From Piscicola geometra (lineage: Eukaryota > Annelida > Clitellata > Hirudinida > Piscicolidae): a stretch of DNA of 64,000 bases. Shown one piece after another: positions 22,600 to 34,109 of this stretch (position 1 is its first letter; each line of letters opens with the position of its first letter). The translations under genes and the position numbers were made by a program. The stretch is from contig OX030965.1 of assembly GCA_943735955.1 (NCBI GenBank), forward strand, positions 828,501-892,500, written 5' to 3'. The notes under the pieces are model-generated. The model ran no database searches, was not told the origin of the DNA, and saw only the letters and a program-made list of their open reading frames with translations.

Positions 22600-23075
22600 T
22601 ATATATATATATTCAGATTGCCTGTTTCAAAATGATCTTGCAATTCAGTATCACCGGCTTCAATTGCATGCGGCTTAAGTCTTCGAACACTTCTTCATAA
22701 AATCTTTTTCTTCTAAGGGTAAATCATGTGAACAAGAGAAAATGACACCGGAAACAATTGATGATAACATCTGTTTATTTAACAAAATTAGTTTTGCCAA
22801 AGACTGGTTGAGTAAATATTTACCAGCAATAACTCTGCAGATTCCATGACAGTCTGGTGTCCCTGTTTATAAATATATCTTCACATCATAAATGAATATT
22901 TTCATCTTTTCAAACTGGTTGATAGTTAAAATTATTATTTTCAAAATGCATTTTCCAAAGTTTTCAAGTACATTTATAGGTAACTCATTGTTTTTGAGCT
23001 AGTGTACTCAAAACCAAAAGCATTTTTCTACTTAGTGAACATTTTACCTCGAGAACGTCGACCAATGACGTGAGT
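22600..23075. other. Unassigned AT-rich DNA
   Basis: No recognised gene or element. Confidence 0.45.
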
Positions 23076-23084
23076 ACGGAACCA

Positions 23085-24915
23085 CTTGGAAAATAATAAA
23101 CTCGATCGCAAGAGATGAGATCAAAGCAGATCCGTCAAAAGTGCAGCGGCTGGATGGTTCACTTCCAAAGGGGGAGAGGAGCTACTTGAAGGTTGGAAAG
23201 AATACTTCTCAACGCTGCTCAACAACGTCAACACTCATGCTGGTCTCTCAAACTTGCCTACAATATCCATAGACAATAGTTTCATCAAAAGCACCGCCTT
23301 CTCCCTGGACGAAATCTGAAAAACGATTAAAGAGATGAAACCTAGCAAGTCTCCGGGGCCTGACCATGCAATGACAGCGGAAGTACTTCAGAAAGACGGT
23401 GACTTCCTTGTAAAGCAGCTCCTCACCATCTGCAGCAAGTGTCGCGCACCAACCTAATGGACAACAAACTTGATCACCCCGCTGCCTAAGAAAGGAAATC
23501 TCCAGTTGATGGCCAACTACCGAAGTATCAGCTTGATGTCCATTGCAGCCAAAGTCTACAACCGCATGCTTCTCAACCGCATCTGTGAACCCATCGACTC
23601 GCTACTCAGAAAGAATCAGGCAGGTTTCAGAACAGGTCGCAGCTACATTCAGCAGATTCATATTCTGAGGAGGATTATAGATGGCACATACTTGCAAGAC
23701 ATCCCACTATTCATCACTTTCGTCGACTTCAAGAAAGCCTTCGACTCAATCGACCGAAATATGATGTTTGCGATACTGCGACACTACGGAATCCCAGAGA
23801 AGGTTGTCAGGGCAATCAAGGTCTTTTACGACAAGTCGACCAGCCAAGTCTGCATACGAGGCTAGCTTCACGCACCCTTCAACATTTCAACAGGCTTCTT
23901 ACAATGTGATGTTCTAGCTCAGTTCCTATTCATTATCGTGATAAACTACATATCGAAATTGTCTGCAGGTGAATTGGGATATGTCACCCACTCAAGAAAA
24001 CCAAACGAGGACAAGTGCGTGCAAACAACCAACCGCTCTTTGCGCCATACAACTCGTTTGCCGGATAGAGTTTGTGATCTCGCTTTTGCCGATGATATAG
24101 CCCTGCTCGAGAACGACCCATCGAAAGCCCAAGCACAGTTGGTTGCTTTGAGACTCAGTGCACGGACGGTTGGACTGAAGATAAATTTTAAAAACACCGA
24201 ACAGATGCTGCTTAACCAACCAAATCCCTCTGTCTCGCCACCGCCTGCAAAGCTCCTCATCGATGGTCAGGACATCGCAATCGTTAAGGACTTCAAATAC
24301 TTTGGGTCGTATGTTGGGTCCGCAGACCACGATGTTAGAATCCGAATCGGCCTTGCATGGGCAGCCTTCACGAAGCTTCAAAAGTTTCTTCGCTCACCCA
24401 AGCTGAACACAGATCTCAAGATTCGCATCTTTTAAGCCGCTTGCATCTCAATTTTGCTCTACGGCTGCGAATCATGGAGACTCACTGCAGCATTGTCGAA
24501 GAAACTTGACGTCTTCGCAAAGACTTGCTATCTGACGATGCTTGGAATCCAACAGTCCAGCGACCACCTCACAAACGAGTCTCTCTACGCACGAGTGCAT
24601 CAGCGAAATGATCAGAAAACGACAACTTGCATTTACTGGTCATTGTCTTCGCATGCCCGTGGATGAGCCTGTGCACCGCTATTTGTTCTACGAGTCCGAG
24701 ATGAAAGCATAAAGACGTCCTGGCAGACCAAGGATGTCATACAGACAACAAACCTCGTCATAGACCGACCCAGGACAGCCAACGATTAAAGCCATCCAGC
24801 TCAAATCGTGGGCTATGAGCAAAATGCTTGGAGTCATTTTGTCGTGCCGCGGAAAAAGAGGCCTCCTGGGCCACTTATCTGCGCCCGCCTGATGATGATG
24901 AAACGTTTTCAAAGT
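23085..24915 (+). pseudogene. RTE-like non-LTR retrotransposon, degenerate ORF2
   Basis: Covers most of a reverse transcriptase: EGWKEYFSTLLNN, IKEMKPSKSPGPD, LITPLPKKGNLQLMANYRSI, QAGFRTGRS, FVDFKKAFDSIDR, LAFADDIALL (catalytic FADD), VKDFKYFGSYVG, ILLYGCESWRLT, MLGIQQSSDHLTNESLY. At least four in-frame stops (near 23,318, 23,455, 23,863 and 24,433) and a frame change mark it as dead. The pattern is closest to RTE-like elements with YGCE(T/S)W; clade not certain. No endonuclease remains. Confidence 0.85.
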
Positions 24916-24919
24916 CATA

Positions 24920-25660
24920 AAAGCTGCTTCCTCTGGATGCGCTGTATATTTCTGGAGGTTTTTTTATTTTCTACTAGTTTCTCAACCTCTTTCACTTTTC
25001 AAAAGAAATTTCAAAAGTTTAAATCGGGGGTCTTATAATGTGGCAATTCTTAATCATTGGATTATCTGATTAACATTTCGTTGCTCCAATTCAGAAAAAA
25101 ATGTATTTTTTAAAGAAATGACATAAGCTGGATCATCTTCAGAAGTACATATTTCTTATGTAAAGTGACTAGTTGCAAGTAACACTATAGAACATGTTAC
25201 CTATTTTTCACCGCCTAGAAGTTCTGTGGCAAATCTAGAAGAAATTCACTTTTTCCCATTCGTTTGTTTAAAGTAAATTGAGAGAGTGTTTGTGTTCACT
25301 TGCTGACAATGTAGCCAACAACAGTTTAATTTTTATAAATTTTAATTCATAAACATTTTTAAATGCGTAAATATTTTAACAATTCGCTTAAATGTTTAAC
25401 GGCATTGAATTTTTTTTACGTGCGTTGAAATTTTAAACGGGCGTTAATTGATTATCGCGTTAATCAAAAGTTAACTAAGATTAAAGGACAGTTCTGATAT
25501 AATTATAATATAATTACATCGTTACATTGCCTTTCTGTTTGAAAGCAATGAGAAGTTGAAAATCCCACGATTCCTATTGCGTAATTATTATACAATTAAA
25601 TGAATAATTGATATATTCATATAGTAATACTATATATATAATTTATATGGTTGATATGAT
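24920..25660. other. Unassigned AT-rich DNA
   Basis: No supported gene. The end near 25,450-25,500 (ATTAAAGGACAGTTCT) resembles hAT-type ends only weakly. Confidence 0.4.
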
Positions 25661-25664
25661 ATAC

Positions 25665-27755
25665 ATTGTTGTTATTGTAGTTGTTGTTGTTATTATTGTA
25701 GATGTTGTTGTTGTAGTTGTTGTTGTAGTTGTTGTTGTGATTGTTGTTGTCACTTTTAATGTTGTTGTTGTTGTTGTAGTTGTTGTCACTTTTAATGTTG
25801 TTGTTATTGTAGTTGTTGTTGTAGTTGTTGTTGTCATTATTGTAGTTGTTGTTGTCACTTTTAATGTTGTTGTTGTAGTTGTTGTTGTCATTATTGTAGT
25901 TGTTGTTGTTGTAATTGTTGTCACTTTTTATGTTGTTGTTGTTGTCATTATTTATGTTGTTGTTATTGTAGTTGTTGTTGTAGTTGTTGTTGTCACTTTT
26001 AATGTTGTTGTTGTAGTTGTTGTTGTCATTATTGTAGTTGTTGTTGTTGTGGTTGTTGTTGTTGTGGTTGTTGTAGTTGTTGTTGTAGTTGTTGTTGTGG
26101 TTGTTGTTGTCACTTTTAATGTTGTTGTTGTTGTTGTAGTTGTTGTCACTTTTAATGTTGTTGTTATTGTAGTTGTTGTTGTCATTATTGTAGTTGTTGT
26201 TGTCATTATTGTAGTTGTTGTTGTCACTTTTAATGTTGTTGTTGTTGTTGTTGTCATTATTGTAGTTGTTGTTGTTGTAGTTGTTGTCACTTTTTATGTT
26301 GTTGTTGTTGTTGTCATTTTTTATGTTGTTGTTATTGTAGTTGTTGTTGTTGTTGTAGTTGTTGTTGTCACTTTTAATGTTGTTGTTGTAGTTGTTGTTG
26401 TCATTATTGTAGTTGTTGTTGTTATTTTCACTTTTTATGTTGTTGTTGTTGTAGTTGTTGTTGTCACTTTTAATGTTGTTGTTATTGTAGTTGTTGTGTA
26501 AGTTGTTGTTGTCACTTTTAATGTTGTTGTTGTTGTCACTTCTAATGTTGTTGTTATTGTAGTTGTTGTTATTGTAGTTGTTGTTATTATAGTTGTTGTT
26601 ATTATAGTTGTTGTTGTCATTGTAATTTCTGTTGTTGTTGTTGTTGTTATTGTGGTTGTTGTTTTTTATCTTATTGTAGTTGTTGTTGTCATTATTGTAG
26701 TTGTTGTAGTTGTTGTTGTTGTTTTCACTTTTTATGTAGTTGTTGTTGTCACTTTTAATGTTGTTGTTGTTTTTTATCTTATTGTAGTTGTTGTTGTCAT
26801 TATTGTAGTTGTTGTTGTTGTTTTCACTTGTTATGTAGTTGTTGTTGTCACTTTTAATGTTGTTGTTGTCACTTTTAATGTTTTTGTTATTGTAGTTGTT
26901 GTTATTATAGTTGTTGTCATTGTAATTTCTGTTGTTGTTATTGTGGTTGTTGTTTCTTATCTTATTGTAGTTATTGTAGTTGTTGTTGTCATTATTGTAG
27001 TTGTTGTCGTTGTCATTTTTAATGTTGTTGTTATTGTAGTTGTTGTTGTTGTAGTTGTTGTTGTTGTTGTAGTTGTTGTCACTTTTAATGTTGTTGTTAT
27101 TGTAGTTGTTGTTATTATAGTTGTAGTTGTCATTGTAATTTCTGTTGTTGTTGTTGTTATTGTGGTTGTTGTTTCTTATCTTATTGTAGTTATTGTAGTT
27201 GTTGTTTTCATTATTGTAGTTGTTGTTTTCATTATTGTAGTTGTTGTTGTTGTCATTTTTACTGTTGTTGTTATTGTAGTTGTTGTAGTTGTTGTTGTTG
27301 TAGTTGTTGTCACTTATAATGTTGTTGTTATTGTAGTTGTTGTTATTATAGTTGTAGTTGTCATTGTAATTTCTGTTGTTGTTGTTGTTATTGTGGTTGT
27401 TGTTTTTTATTTTTTTGTAGAAGTTGTTGTTGTTGATCTTATTGTAGTTTTTGTTGTTGTCGGCGTTGTTGTAGTTCTTATTGTAATTTTTGCTGTTCAT
27501 ATTGTTGTAGTTATTATTGTAGTTTCTGTTGTTGTTGTTGTTATTGTGGTTGCAGTTGTTGCAGTGGTTGTTGTTGTAGCTGTTCATGGTTCTTTTGTTA
27601 TTATTGTGGCTGTTGTTGTGGTTGTTGTTGCTGTTGTTGTGGCTGTTGTTGCTGTTATTGTGGTTATGGTTATTGTGGTTGTTGTTGCTGTTGTAGTTGT
27701 GGTTGCAATTATTGCAGTTGTTGTTATTGTTATTGCAGTTGTTGCTGTTCATGGT
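25665..27755. repeat. 2.1-kb GTT/GTA compound repeat
   Basis: GTTGTTGTAGTTGTTGTT runs broken by higher-order segments (CACTTTTAATGTT, CATTATTGTAG). Open on the minus strand for 711 codons as Asn-Asn-Tyr-Asn and on the plus strand as poly-Val, which is what an in-register triplet array without TAG in that frame gives. No evidence of a real protein. Confidence 0.9.
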
Positions 27756-27759
27756 TCTT

Positions 27760-28490
27760 TAGGTTGGGGTGATGCAAGAAAAATGGCGAGGTGGAGGTGA
27801 AGGCGAAATTCAAAAGATTGGGATGATGCCAGAGGGTGGTGGTGTAGTGGTGAAGAACTATTGATATTGTTTTGTGAGTTTTGTTCGTTTTTGAGAAGGA
27901 AGGTGGCGTGGCGAAGAGGCACGTTGAAGGGTGGAGAGTCGATGTCGAGATTAGATAAAATATAAAAGTAAACTTTTTTGCTCCAATTTTTATTCACACA
28001 GTGTATGCCACTTGTTTAGAGTCTTGTCTATATATACAGCAACAAGTGCTGTAGCGTTTTTGCTTTGGAAAGTGAGTGCTTTCAATTATTTTCTTTTTTG
28101 TTTCAAAAAAATTAAAATTAATTAAATTTTTAAATTTATTTATATACTATTTAATACATTTTACTGCTCTAGAATAATAAACAAAATAAAAACGTCTTTT
28201 AATTTCTTTTATTTTTTTAAATCAGAAAATTTAATTATTATATATAACAAAATAAAGTGTGAATTATTTAAATACAAACCACACACTCGTATAAGAACGC
28301 ATCACACATTTTTTGCCTTATAAAATGTTAAACTACCCAAGCAAATTTCAACTTTTAAATGTCTCTATCTTCATTATTAATAATCGCATTGTAATATATT
28401 TGGTATATTTCTTCACGTTTTAAACATCTTTTTCTAAAAATAATAATTTAATTTCCGAAAAGTTAAAATAAAAAATCCGTGCAACTACCT
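27760..28490. other. Unassigned DNA
   Basis: Purine-rich to 27,950, then AT-rich. Nothing supported. Confidence 0.4.
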
Positions 28491-28497
28491 AGTGTAT

Positions 28498-28535
28498 GGC
28501 GATCGATTTCTGCTCGTGTAGAGCTTCATCAGGCC
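28498..28535 (-). ncRNA. Hammerhead-ribozyme-like motif
   Basis: Minus strand reads GGC, CTGATGA, a GCTC/GAGC hairpin with loop TACAC, GAAA, then the palindrome ATCGAT inside AATCGATC, then GCC. This order matches a type I hammerhead: stem I GGC/GCC, core CUGAUGA, stem II, core GAA, a very short stem III and UC before the cleavage site. The palindromic stem III would favour a dimer, as in hammerheads of Penelope-like elements and retrozymes. Defect: an A.A mismatch where stem II normally closes with G-C. Could be chance. Confidence 0.4.
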
Positions 28536-28539
28536 TGTG

Positions 28540-29115
28540 AAAAATAAAACCGAGCAAGGTGAACGATAATAAAAAATGGAAAAGTGGAAGTATATAAATG
28601 AGGAGGTGTATAAATGAAATAAAAATAGAAAATAAAAGTGAAGGTGTGAGGAGTGGAAATAAAGAGAAAGGTGGAAATAATATAAATGAGAAAATGTAAA
28701 AGTGAAGAGAATAATAAATACTGTTAATCAGGTTCAAGTGCGATCGGGTAAGGGGTGTGTGTAATGGTGCGAGGGGTTTAACGAGGAGTCAGAAGTGACA
28801 ATGAAAGTGTTAAATGTGAAAGTGAGTATTTGGAGATATGTGTGTATGTGTTTGTATGAAGGAATGATTGTTTTGAGCGACATAGGACGGGCAATCATTT
28901 GCCGGTTAGGTTTGTGGGGGTTTTTTGAGAGTATTAAAAGTAGAAGAGGAAGAGGGAGGGAAGTTTTGATGCCGTATTGTCCGTCCTGTGCTCTTGAAGG
29001 GTGGGAAGGCGTGTGGGAGGAAAGGATGATGATTTTTCCATGCCACCAAACAACAGCGAAAATGCACAATCATCCAATGAAAGTTGATCAACAGGAAGCT
29101 CCCATCCCAGCGAGG
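28540..29115. other. Purine-rich unassigned DNA
   Basis: GAAAGTG/GGTGTG-rich sequence with no recognised gene. Confidence 0.4.
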
Positions 29116-29120
29116 GTGAA

Positions 29121-29646
29121 CGGATAAAAAGTCCTCCGAATAAAAGTCTTCCGGATAAAAAGTCTTCAGGATAAAAATCTTCAAAAAAATACTTTTCAAG
29201 GAAAAATACGTGATTAATACGTGATCCTTGAAATTTAATTAGATTAAAGTTTTAAATTTTAATCTTTTAGTTTTAAGGATCACGTATTCGTTTTTAAAGA
29301 TTATTTCATTGAAGACTTTTTATAATCACGATCAAGAACCAGCAAACAATTTTATAGTTAAAGTGACGAAGCAACAACAGCCAAGTCAGATTTATTCAAA
29401 TGCTATTTCGAGATTGAACGAAAAAAATATAGCAAACATTAGATAAAAGTATTAAATTGTATTCTTAAAGTTTCAAGGATCACGTATTAATCACGTATTT
29501 TTCTTTGAAAAGTAATTTTTTGAAGATTTTTATCCTGAAGACTTTTTATCCGAAAGACTTTTTATCCGGAGGACTTTTTATCCGGAGGACTTTTTATCCG
29601 AAGACTTTTTATCCGAGGACTTTTTATCCGAAAAACTTTTTATCCG
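29121..29646. mobile_element. Foldback element with CGGATAAAAAGTC iterons
   Basis: Left end has three and right end seven or so inverted copies of a 16-18 bp iteron CGGATAAAAAGTCTTC, followed inward by an inverted block containing AATACGTGATTAATACGTG. No target duplication recognised and no coding capacity. Same layout as the iteron-ended elements at 16,339 and 17,189 but unrelated in sequence. Confidence 0.75.
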
Positions 29647-29789
29647 ATGTTTTCTGAAAATCATCCTGAATGTCTGCTTGCGAAAATTGAACAATCAGAA
29701 ATTCAGTTTTTATAAATATAATTTATTAATTTAAATTTATAAATATAAAAAGAAGAGTAAGTGGATGAGTATTTTAGTAAGCAAAGAAT

Positions 29790-30425
29790 AATTTTGCTTT
29801 AGGCAGCTATCACTATAACTACTCCTACCCAAAATATATTACTGGATAAAAATTCTGTTTCATGCTATGGTTGACGATTATTCTTTTTTTAAGATAGGAG
29901 TTGAAAAATTATTGTATTTGAAAAACTGAGGGGTGTCCATGTTAAGATGGACCCCAGGACCCCCCTAGCATTCCTGCCCATACATACTCACAATGTATTA
30001 CCGTATTAGCATTTTGTATCCCATGGTTGACGATTAGGCTCGTATCAAAATGAGTTGAGAAATGTGTATTTTTAAAAGAGTGAGGGATTTCTCGTAGAGG
30101 TGGATCCCAGACCCCCTCAAGATTCCCGCCTACACCATAGTGATAAAAAAAGTAGGTGAAGGAGTATTTAAGTAAGCAAAGAATATTTTTGTTTTAGACA
30201 GCTATCACTATAACTACACATACTCACAATGTATTACTGTATAAACATTTACTTTTATGCCATGGTTGACGATTATGCTCATATCCAAATAGAACTTTTT
30301 GAAAACAAAAATGGGAAAAAGTGGGGGGGTCCCTATTAAGGTGGACCCCCCCACTAAAAAAAAGTAGAGGGGTCTTGACCCCAGGACCCCCCAGGATCGC
30401 CGCCCGTGCTTTTCTTCTATTAGTT
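29790..30425. repeat. Three tandem-adjacent copies of a hAT-type MITE fragment
   Basis: Blocks near 29,800-29,985, 29,986-30,140 and 30,180-30,410 share GCCATGGTTGACGATTA and GGACCCCAGGACCCCC and end in CGCCGCCCGTGC-like sequence. They match the complete element at 32,239-32,613. Confidence 0.7.
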
Positions 30426-30838
30426 TCTCTAAATCTTTCATTTTTTGAAAACTTTTTAATTTTTTAAAATCGGGTTTTCAAGCAAAAAACCACGACATTA
30501 CATTAAAAATACTTCCATTAACACAAGGTTTTTGGAGTTTGTAATGGAGTCCAGTATAAAGCAAGTAGTGTTGGCTGCAGTGTTTATTTCATCTGCCTCT
30601 CCATCAATCGATTCCACCAAACTTTCACAATTATTAATATACAGATATCAGAATGAATATTCAAATTAATAATGAATAAATCAATAAAATTAAAAAATTG
30701 TAAGCAAATTAATACTTTTTAAAATATTTTTTTTGAGTGAAATATAGTATAACTAAGATACATAAATAACAAAGTTTAAAAATAAAATGGATGATTTAAA
30801 ACATTTTAGCATTCAAAGATACACAAGACTTCTAAAAT

Positions 30839-31492
30839 TTATTTCGCAAAACCAAAAAACGAATCAACAAACTCCTCTGCCATAAAACGCATACAGCCAT
30901 TTTCCACCCATTCCAACCGCGTGGAAAACACACGTGGATTATAAAAGAGGCCTGCACATCGCCAAGAGACGTCCTCTCTGCAGAGTTTTCTGCGTGTCTG
31001 ACAACTACTGCGCGAACGAAAAGTGAGAATTGGAATTGGGTTTCTGACACTTTCAGAAGGAATTATCTCGTTCTGACAAATGCGAACTGGATCTTTGGGA
31101 GTGTGAGCAGAGTTTCGACGAGATGAGAGCCAGATAACTTCAGTTTTGCTAGAGTTAAGTTTCAGTGGATTGGCACCCATCCAAGCAGCAATTTCATCAA
31201 TGCATGATGACACCATAGAAAAGAAAAAATTATAATTTTTGAAATTATTCAAGATATCTCCTTCAAGGTACCGGGTCATTCGAGCACTTGGAAGCCCTTG
31301 AATAGCCCTAACTACTTCTTCATCGTCGACAATGCTGAACCCATTCAAACTGAGCCCGTGCTCGCAAAACGAAATTGTTGGGTCATCTTGGGCATTGATT
31401 GACCTTCTCACCAGCTCACCGTCCTCTGTGAGGTGTGCGTGATGATCATCGGCACTGATGCCTGAGACTGACGACGTCTTACCTCTGAACAT
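30839..31492 (-). pseudogene. L2/CR1-like LINE fragment with internal deletion
   Basis: 217 codons. First part (LSLNGFSIVDDEEVVRAIQG, LPSA) matches the linker before reverse transcriptase; it then jumps to CIDEIAAWMGANPLKLNSSK, TEVIWLSSRRN, which lies after the catalytic core. The palm with the catalytic Asp residues is missing. Open, but not functional. Confidence 0.75.
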
Positions 31493-31504
31493 ATTTTCAA
31501 TATT

Positions 31505-31800
31505 TATACCCCAGTCATCAATCAGCCTACAGATCTTACCACTCTACAGAAACAGCCCTACTGCATCTAACTGACCACATTTTCAATGGATGTGACTCAA
31601 AAAACACCACCCTCCTCGCATCATTCGACCTATCAGCAGCCTTCGACACCATCAGCCATTCCATCCTCATCAAAAGACTTCATAAAGAATTTGGAGTTGA
31701 TGGAACTGCTTTAAACTGGCTGTCATCATATTTAAAAAATAGAAATTATCAAGTTAATCTTTATTTTTATCGCACTCCTTTTCACAATTTTCAATTTTTA
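31505..31800 (+). pseudogene. L2/CR1-like reverse transcriptase core, inverted
   Basis: Plus strand reads YQSAYRSYHSTETALLHLTD, ASFDLSAAFDTISHSIL and GTALNWLSSYLKNR, the QSAYR...FDLSAAFD core of CR1/L2 enzymes. It abuts the minus-strand fragment that lacks exactly this region. Confidence 0.8.
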
Positions 31801-31804
31801 AAGA

Positions 31805-32238
31805 TTTAAAACCTATGTTTCCAAAGAGGAACGTTGGATAACTTTTTTTAGTAAATTACACAAGTGGAACAAACCCACTAAAAACAAACGTAAAAAAAGG
31901 TTTGGATAGCAACATAAGTTGTGTTATAATGCCAAAATGAATTCCGAGCAGTGAAAATCAAAGTCACAACCGTTCATCACATTTCATACACTCCCAATGA
32001 GCTCAACGACCTTGTGGAGTTGAACGAATGAAGTGTTGAAACCTATCGTATTTTGTGTAAAGAGGTGTGCTGGAAGTTGGACCTCCTCATCGGAGTCGAG
32101 CAATAGATCTCAACAAACCTGCAACTCTTTCATGTCGAAATTCCAGATGAAAGAACCTTTCACATGACGTTTAACCTTTACCACCAGATTCACATATTCA
32201 AAGTTTGATGCCCAGGTTACCAAATTAGATCTTACAGG
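31805..32238. other. Unassigned DNA
   Basis: Contains short coding-looking stretches (LFHVEIPDERTFHMTFNLYH near 32,110-32,190) of unknown origin; broken by stops. Confidence 0.4.
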
Positions 32239-32613
32239 CAGGGGTGGAAATCTGCTGCAAATCTTAAGGGGGTCCTACCCAGCATGGACGATGGAGTCCA
32301 GACCCCCCCTCCCCTCACTTGAAAAAACATTTTTTTACTTCTGTTTTAATACGAATATTAAAGTAAAAAATGAATAGCTTTGTTTTAGACAGCTATAACT
32401 ATAACTACACATACTCAAAATTTATTAATATGTAAAAATTCAGTTTTGAGCCATGTTTGACGATTATTTTTGCATCAAAACACGAGTTTGAAAATGTTTT
32501 CACTAAAAAAAGTGGAGGAGTCCACATTAAAGCGAACCCCCTCACTACCAAAAAGTGGGAAAGGGAAGGGGAGGGGGGTTAGGACCCCAGGACCCCCAGG
32601 ATCGCCGCCCATG
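32239..32613. mobile_element. 375-bp hAT-type MITE with 8-bp duplication
   Basis: Flanks CTTACAGG at 32,231-32,238 and 32,614-32,621. Inverted ends CAGGGGTGGAAATC and CATGGGCGGCGATC. CA(G/T)GGG(T/C)GG ends plus an 8-bp duplication are hAT hallmarks. No coding capacity. Confidence 0.88.
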
Positions 32614-32621
32614 CTTACAGG

Positions 32622-33446
32622 TTACCATCACAACAATACGGGTACTTTTCCATCTCAGTCTTGCTAAATTCCCTCTTGTTCGTTAAGAGGCATCACAAAA
32701 TAAAGTTTGTGATTTTTTTTGACTGGATTAATAAAAACCCTAATAAACTTGTTATCAAAAAAACTTAACTGTTTCAGAGCTCTATTTAATTTATCATATA
32801 CTATATTATATTCAATAATATTATAATATTTAACTATTATGTATATTGGTGATAGTTTAACAACTTTAAATACTGAAAGTTTTTGTTGTCAGCTAGATGA
32901 TAGAATTTCTTCTAGTTTTCATCAGAATTTCTTTACTAATGAGAGTGAACCAATGTTCCCAAAGGGGAACATAACCACAAAATCACATATATCCTGAAAA
33001 CAAAACTAATGTATACTTTCAAAAACCTATGAAATTGTTAATCAACCAGTGGCAGGAAAAGATTAAATTCATTTTTTTATTAATTCATACATTTTATTTC
33101 AAATGACCCTCACTTAAAAATACTTTTATTTATAAGACTATAGTCTTATATTGTCAGTTCAACTTCATACAGTACGCCCATTTAATCCTAGACTGAACGA
33201 ACACTATCTTGTCCAGAGTTTCATCCGTCATCCGACAGCGACGTGCACTCAACACTGAATAACCTTTCAGCAGCAGTTCAACTGGGCAGTGTGGCAATGC
33301 TTTTGCGGAATGCCTGTATTGCATTTTTTCAGTCTAAAATTCATATTTAAAAAAAGAGCTAAATTAATATTTTCAGTTAAACTATTAAGTTGGCAACTGA
33401 AATATTTTAGTTAAACTGTCATGTTAACTAAATTATATTTAGTATT
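32622..33446. other. Unassigned AT-rich DNA
   Basis: No supported feature. Confidence 0.4.
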
Positions 33447-33671
33447 GAACGGCAGTTTATACTTTTTTTTAACAAAAAAAACGTCATTTTATATTTTAAT
33501 TTTGTTAGATATCTTTAAAAGTAATTTTTCGGATTAGAATGTAATTCATACTTCTTTATAAAGTGGCATTTTTTCTTAAAATAAAAATATAAAATTACTT
33601 TTAAAGATATCTAAGAAAATAAAAGTATAAATTGACGTTTTTTCTGCAAAAAAAAGTATAAACTGTCGTTC
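33447..33671. mobile_element. 225-bp foldback MITE
   Basis: Almost entirely two inverted arms of about 85 bp, starting GAACGGCAGTTTATACTTTT and GAACGACAGTTTATACTTTT. No target duplication identified. Confidence 0.75.
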
Positions 33672-33751
33672 TGCTAAGTAATTCAGCATTTTACACATTT
33701 TTATTCTGCACTTTTCTGCTTACTTCTTTATGCAGTTTACCTACAACCATC

Positions 33752-34107
33752 TCATAACCAACAAAACATCAAACAACTGCGTTCATCTTCATCTCTTCTC
33801 CTCAACCAAGAACCCACTACAAACAACATCTCAAAAAGAGCATTCCGTCACGCAGCTCCAACAACTTGGAATGCCCTTCCACCTGCACTTCGCAACATCA
33901 ACCAATTTTCGACTTTCAAAGCCAATCTGAAAACTCATTATTTTAACTTAGCTTATCACTCATAATAATTACTCCATGCTACTCTTTGCTTTCCTTTTTA
34001 TAACATTACTATTATAATTATTTTTATTTCTTTATTGCATTACGACGTAGTGAGAGCGCTTCAGTTGCGTGCCCGGGCGCTATACAAAAACGACAATTAT
34101 TATTATT
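33752..34107 (+). pseudogene. L2-like LINE 3' end, short copy
   Basis: Begins TCATAACCAACAAAACATC and ends with the GCGCTATACAAAAACGACAA and (ATT)n tail. Encodes the RAFRHAAPTTWNALPPALR region with a frame shift. Nearly identical to 59,175-59,541. Confidence 0.85.
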
Positions 34108-34109
34108 AG

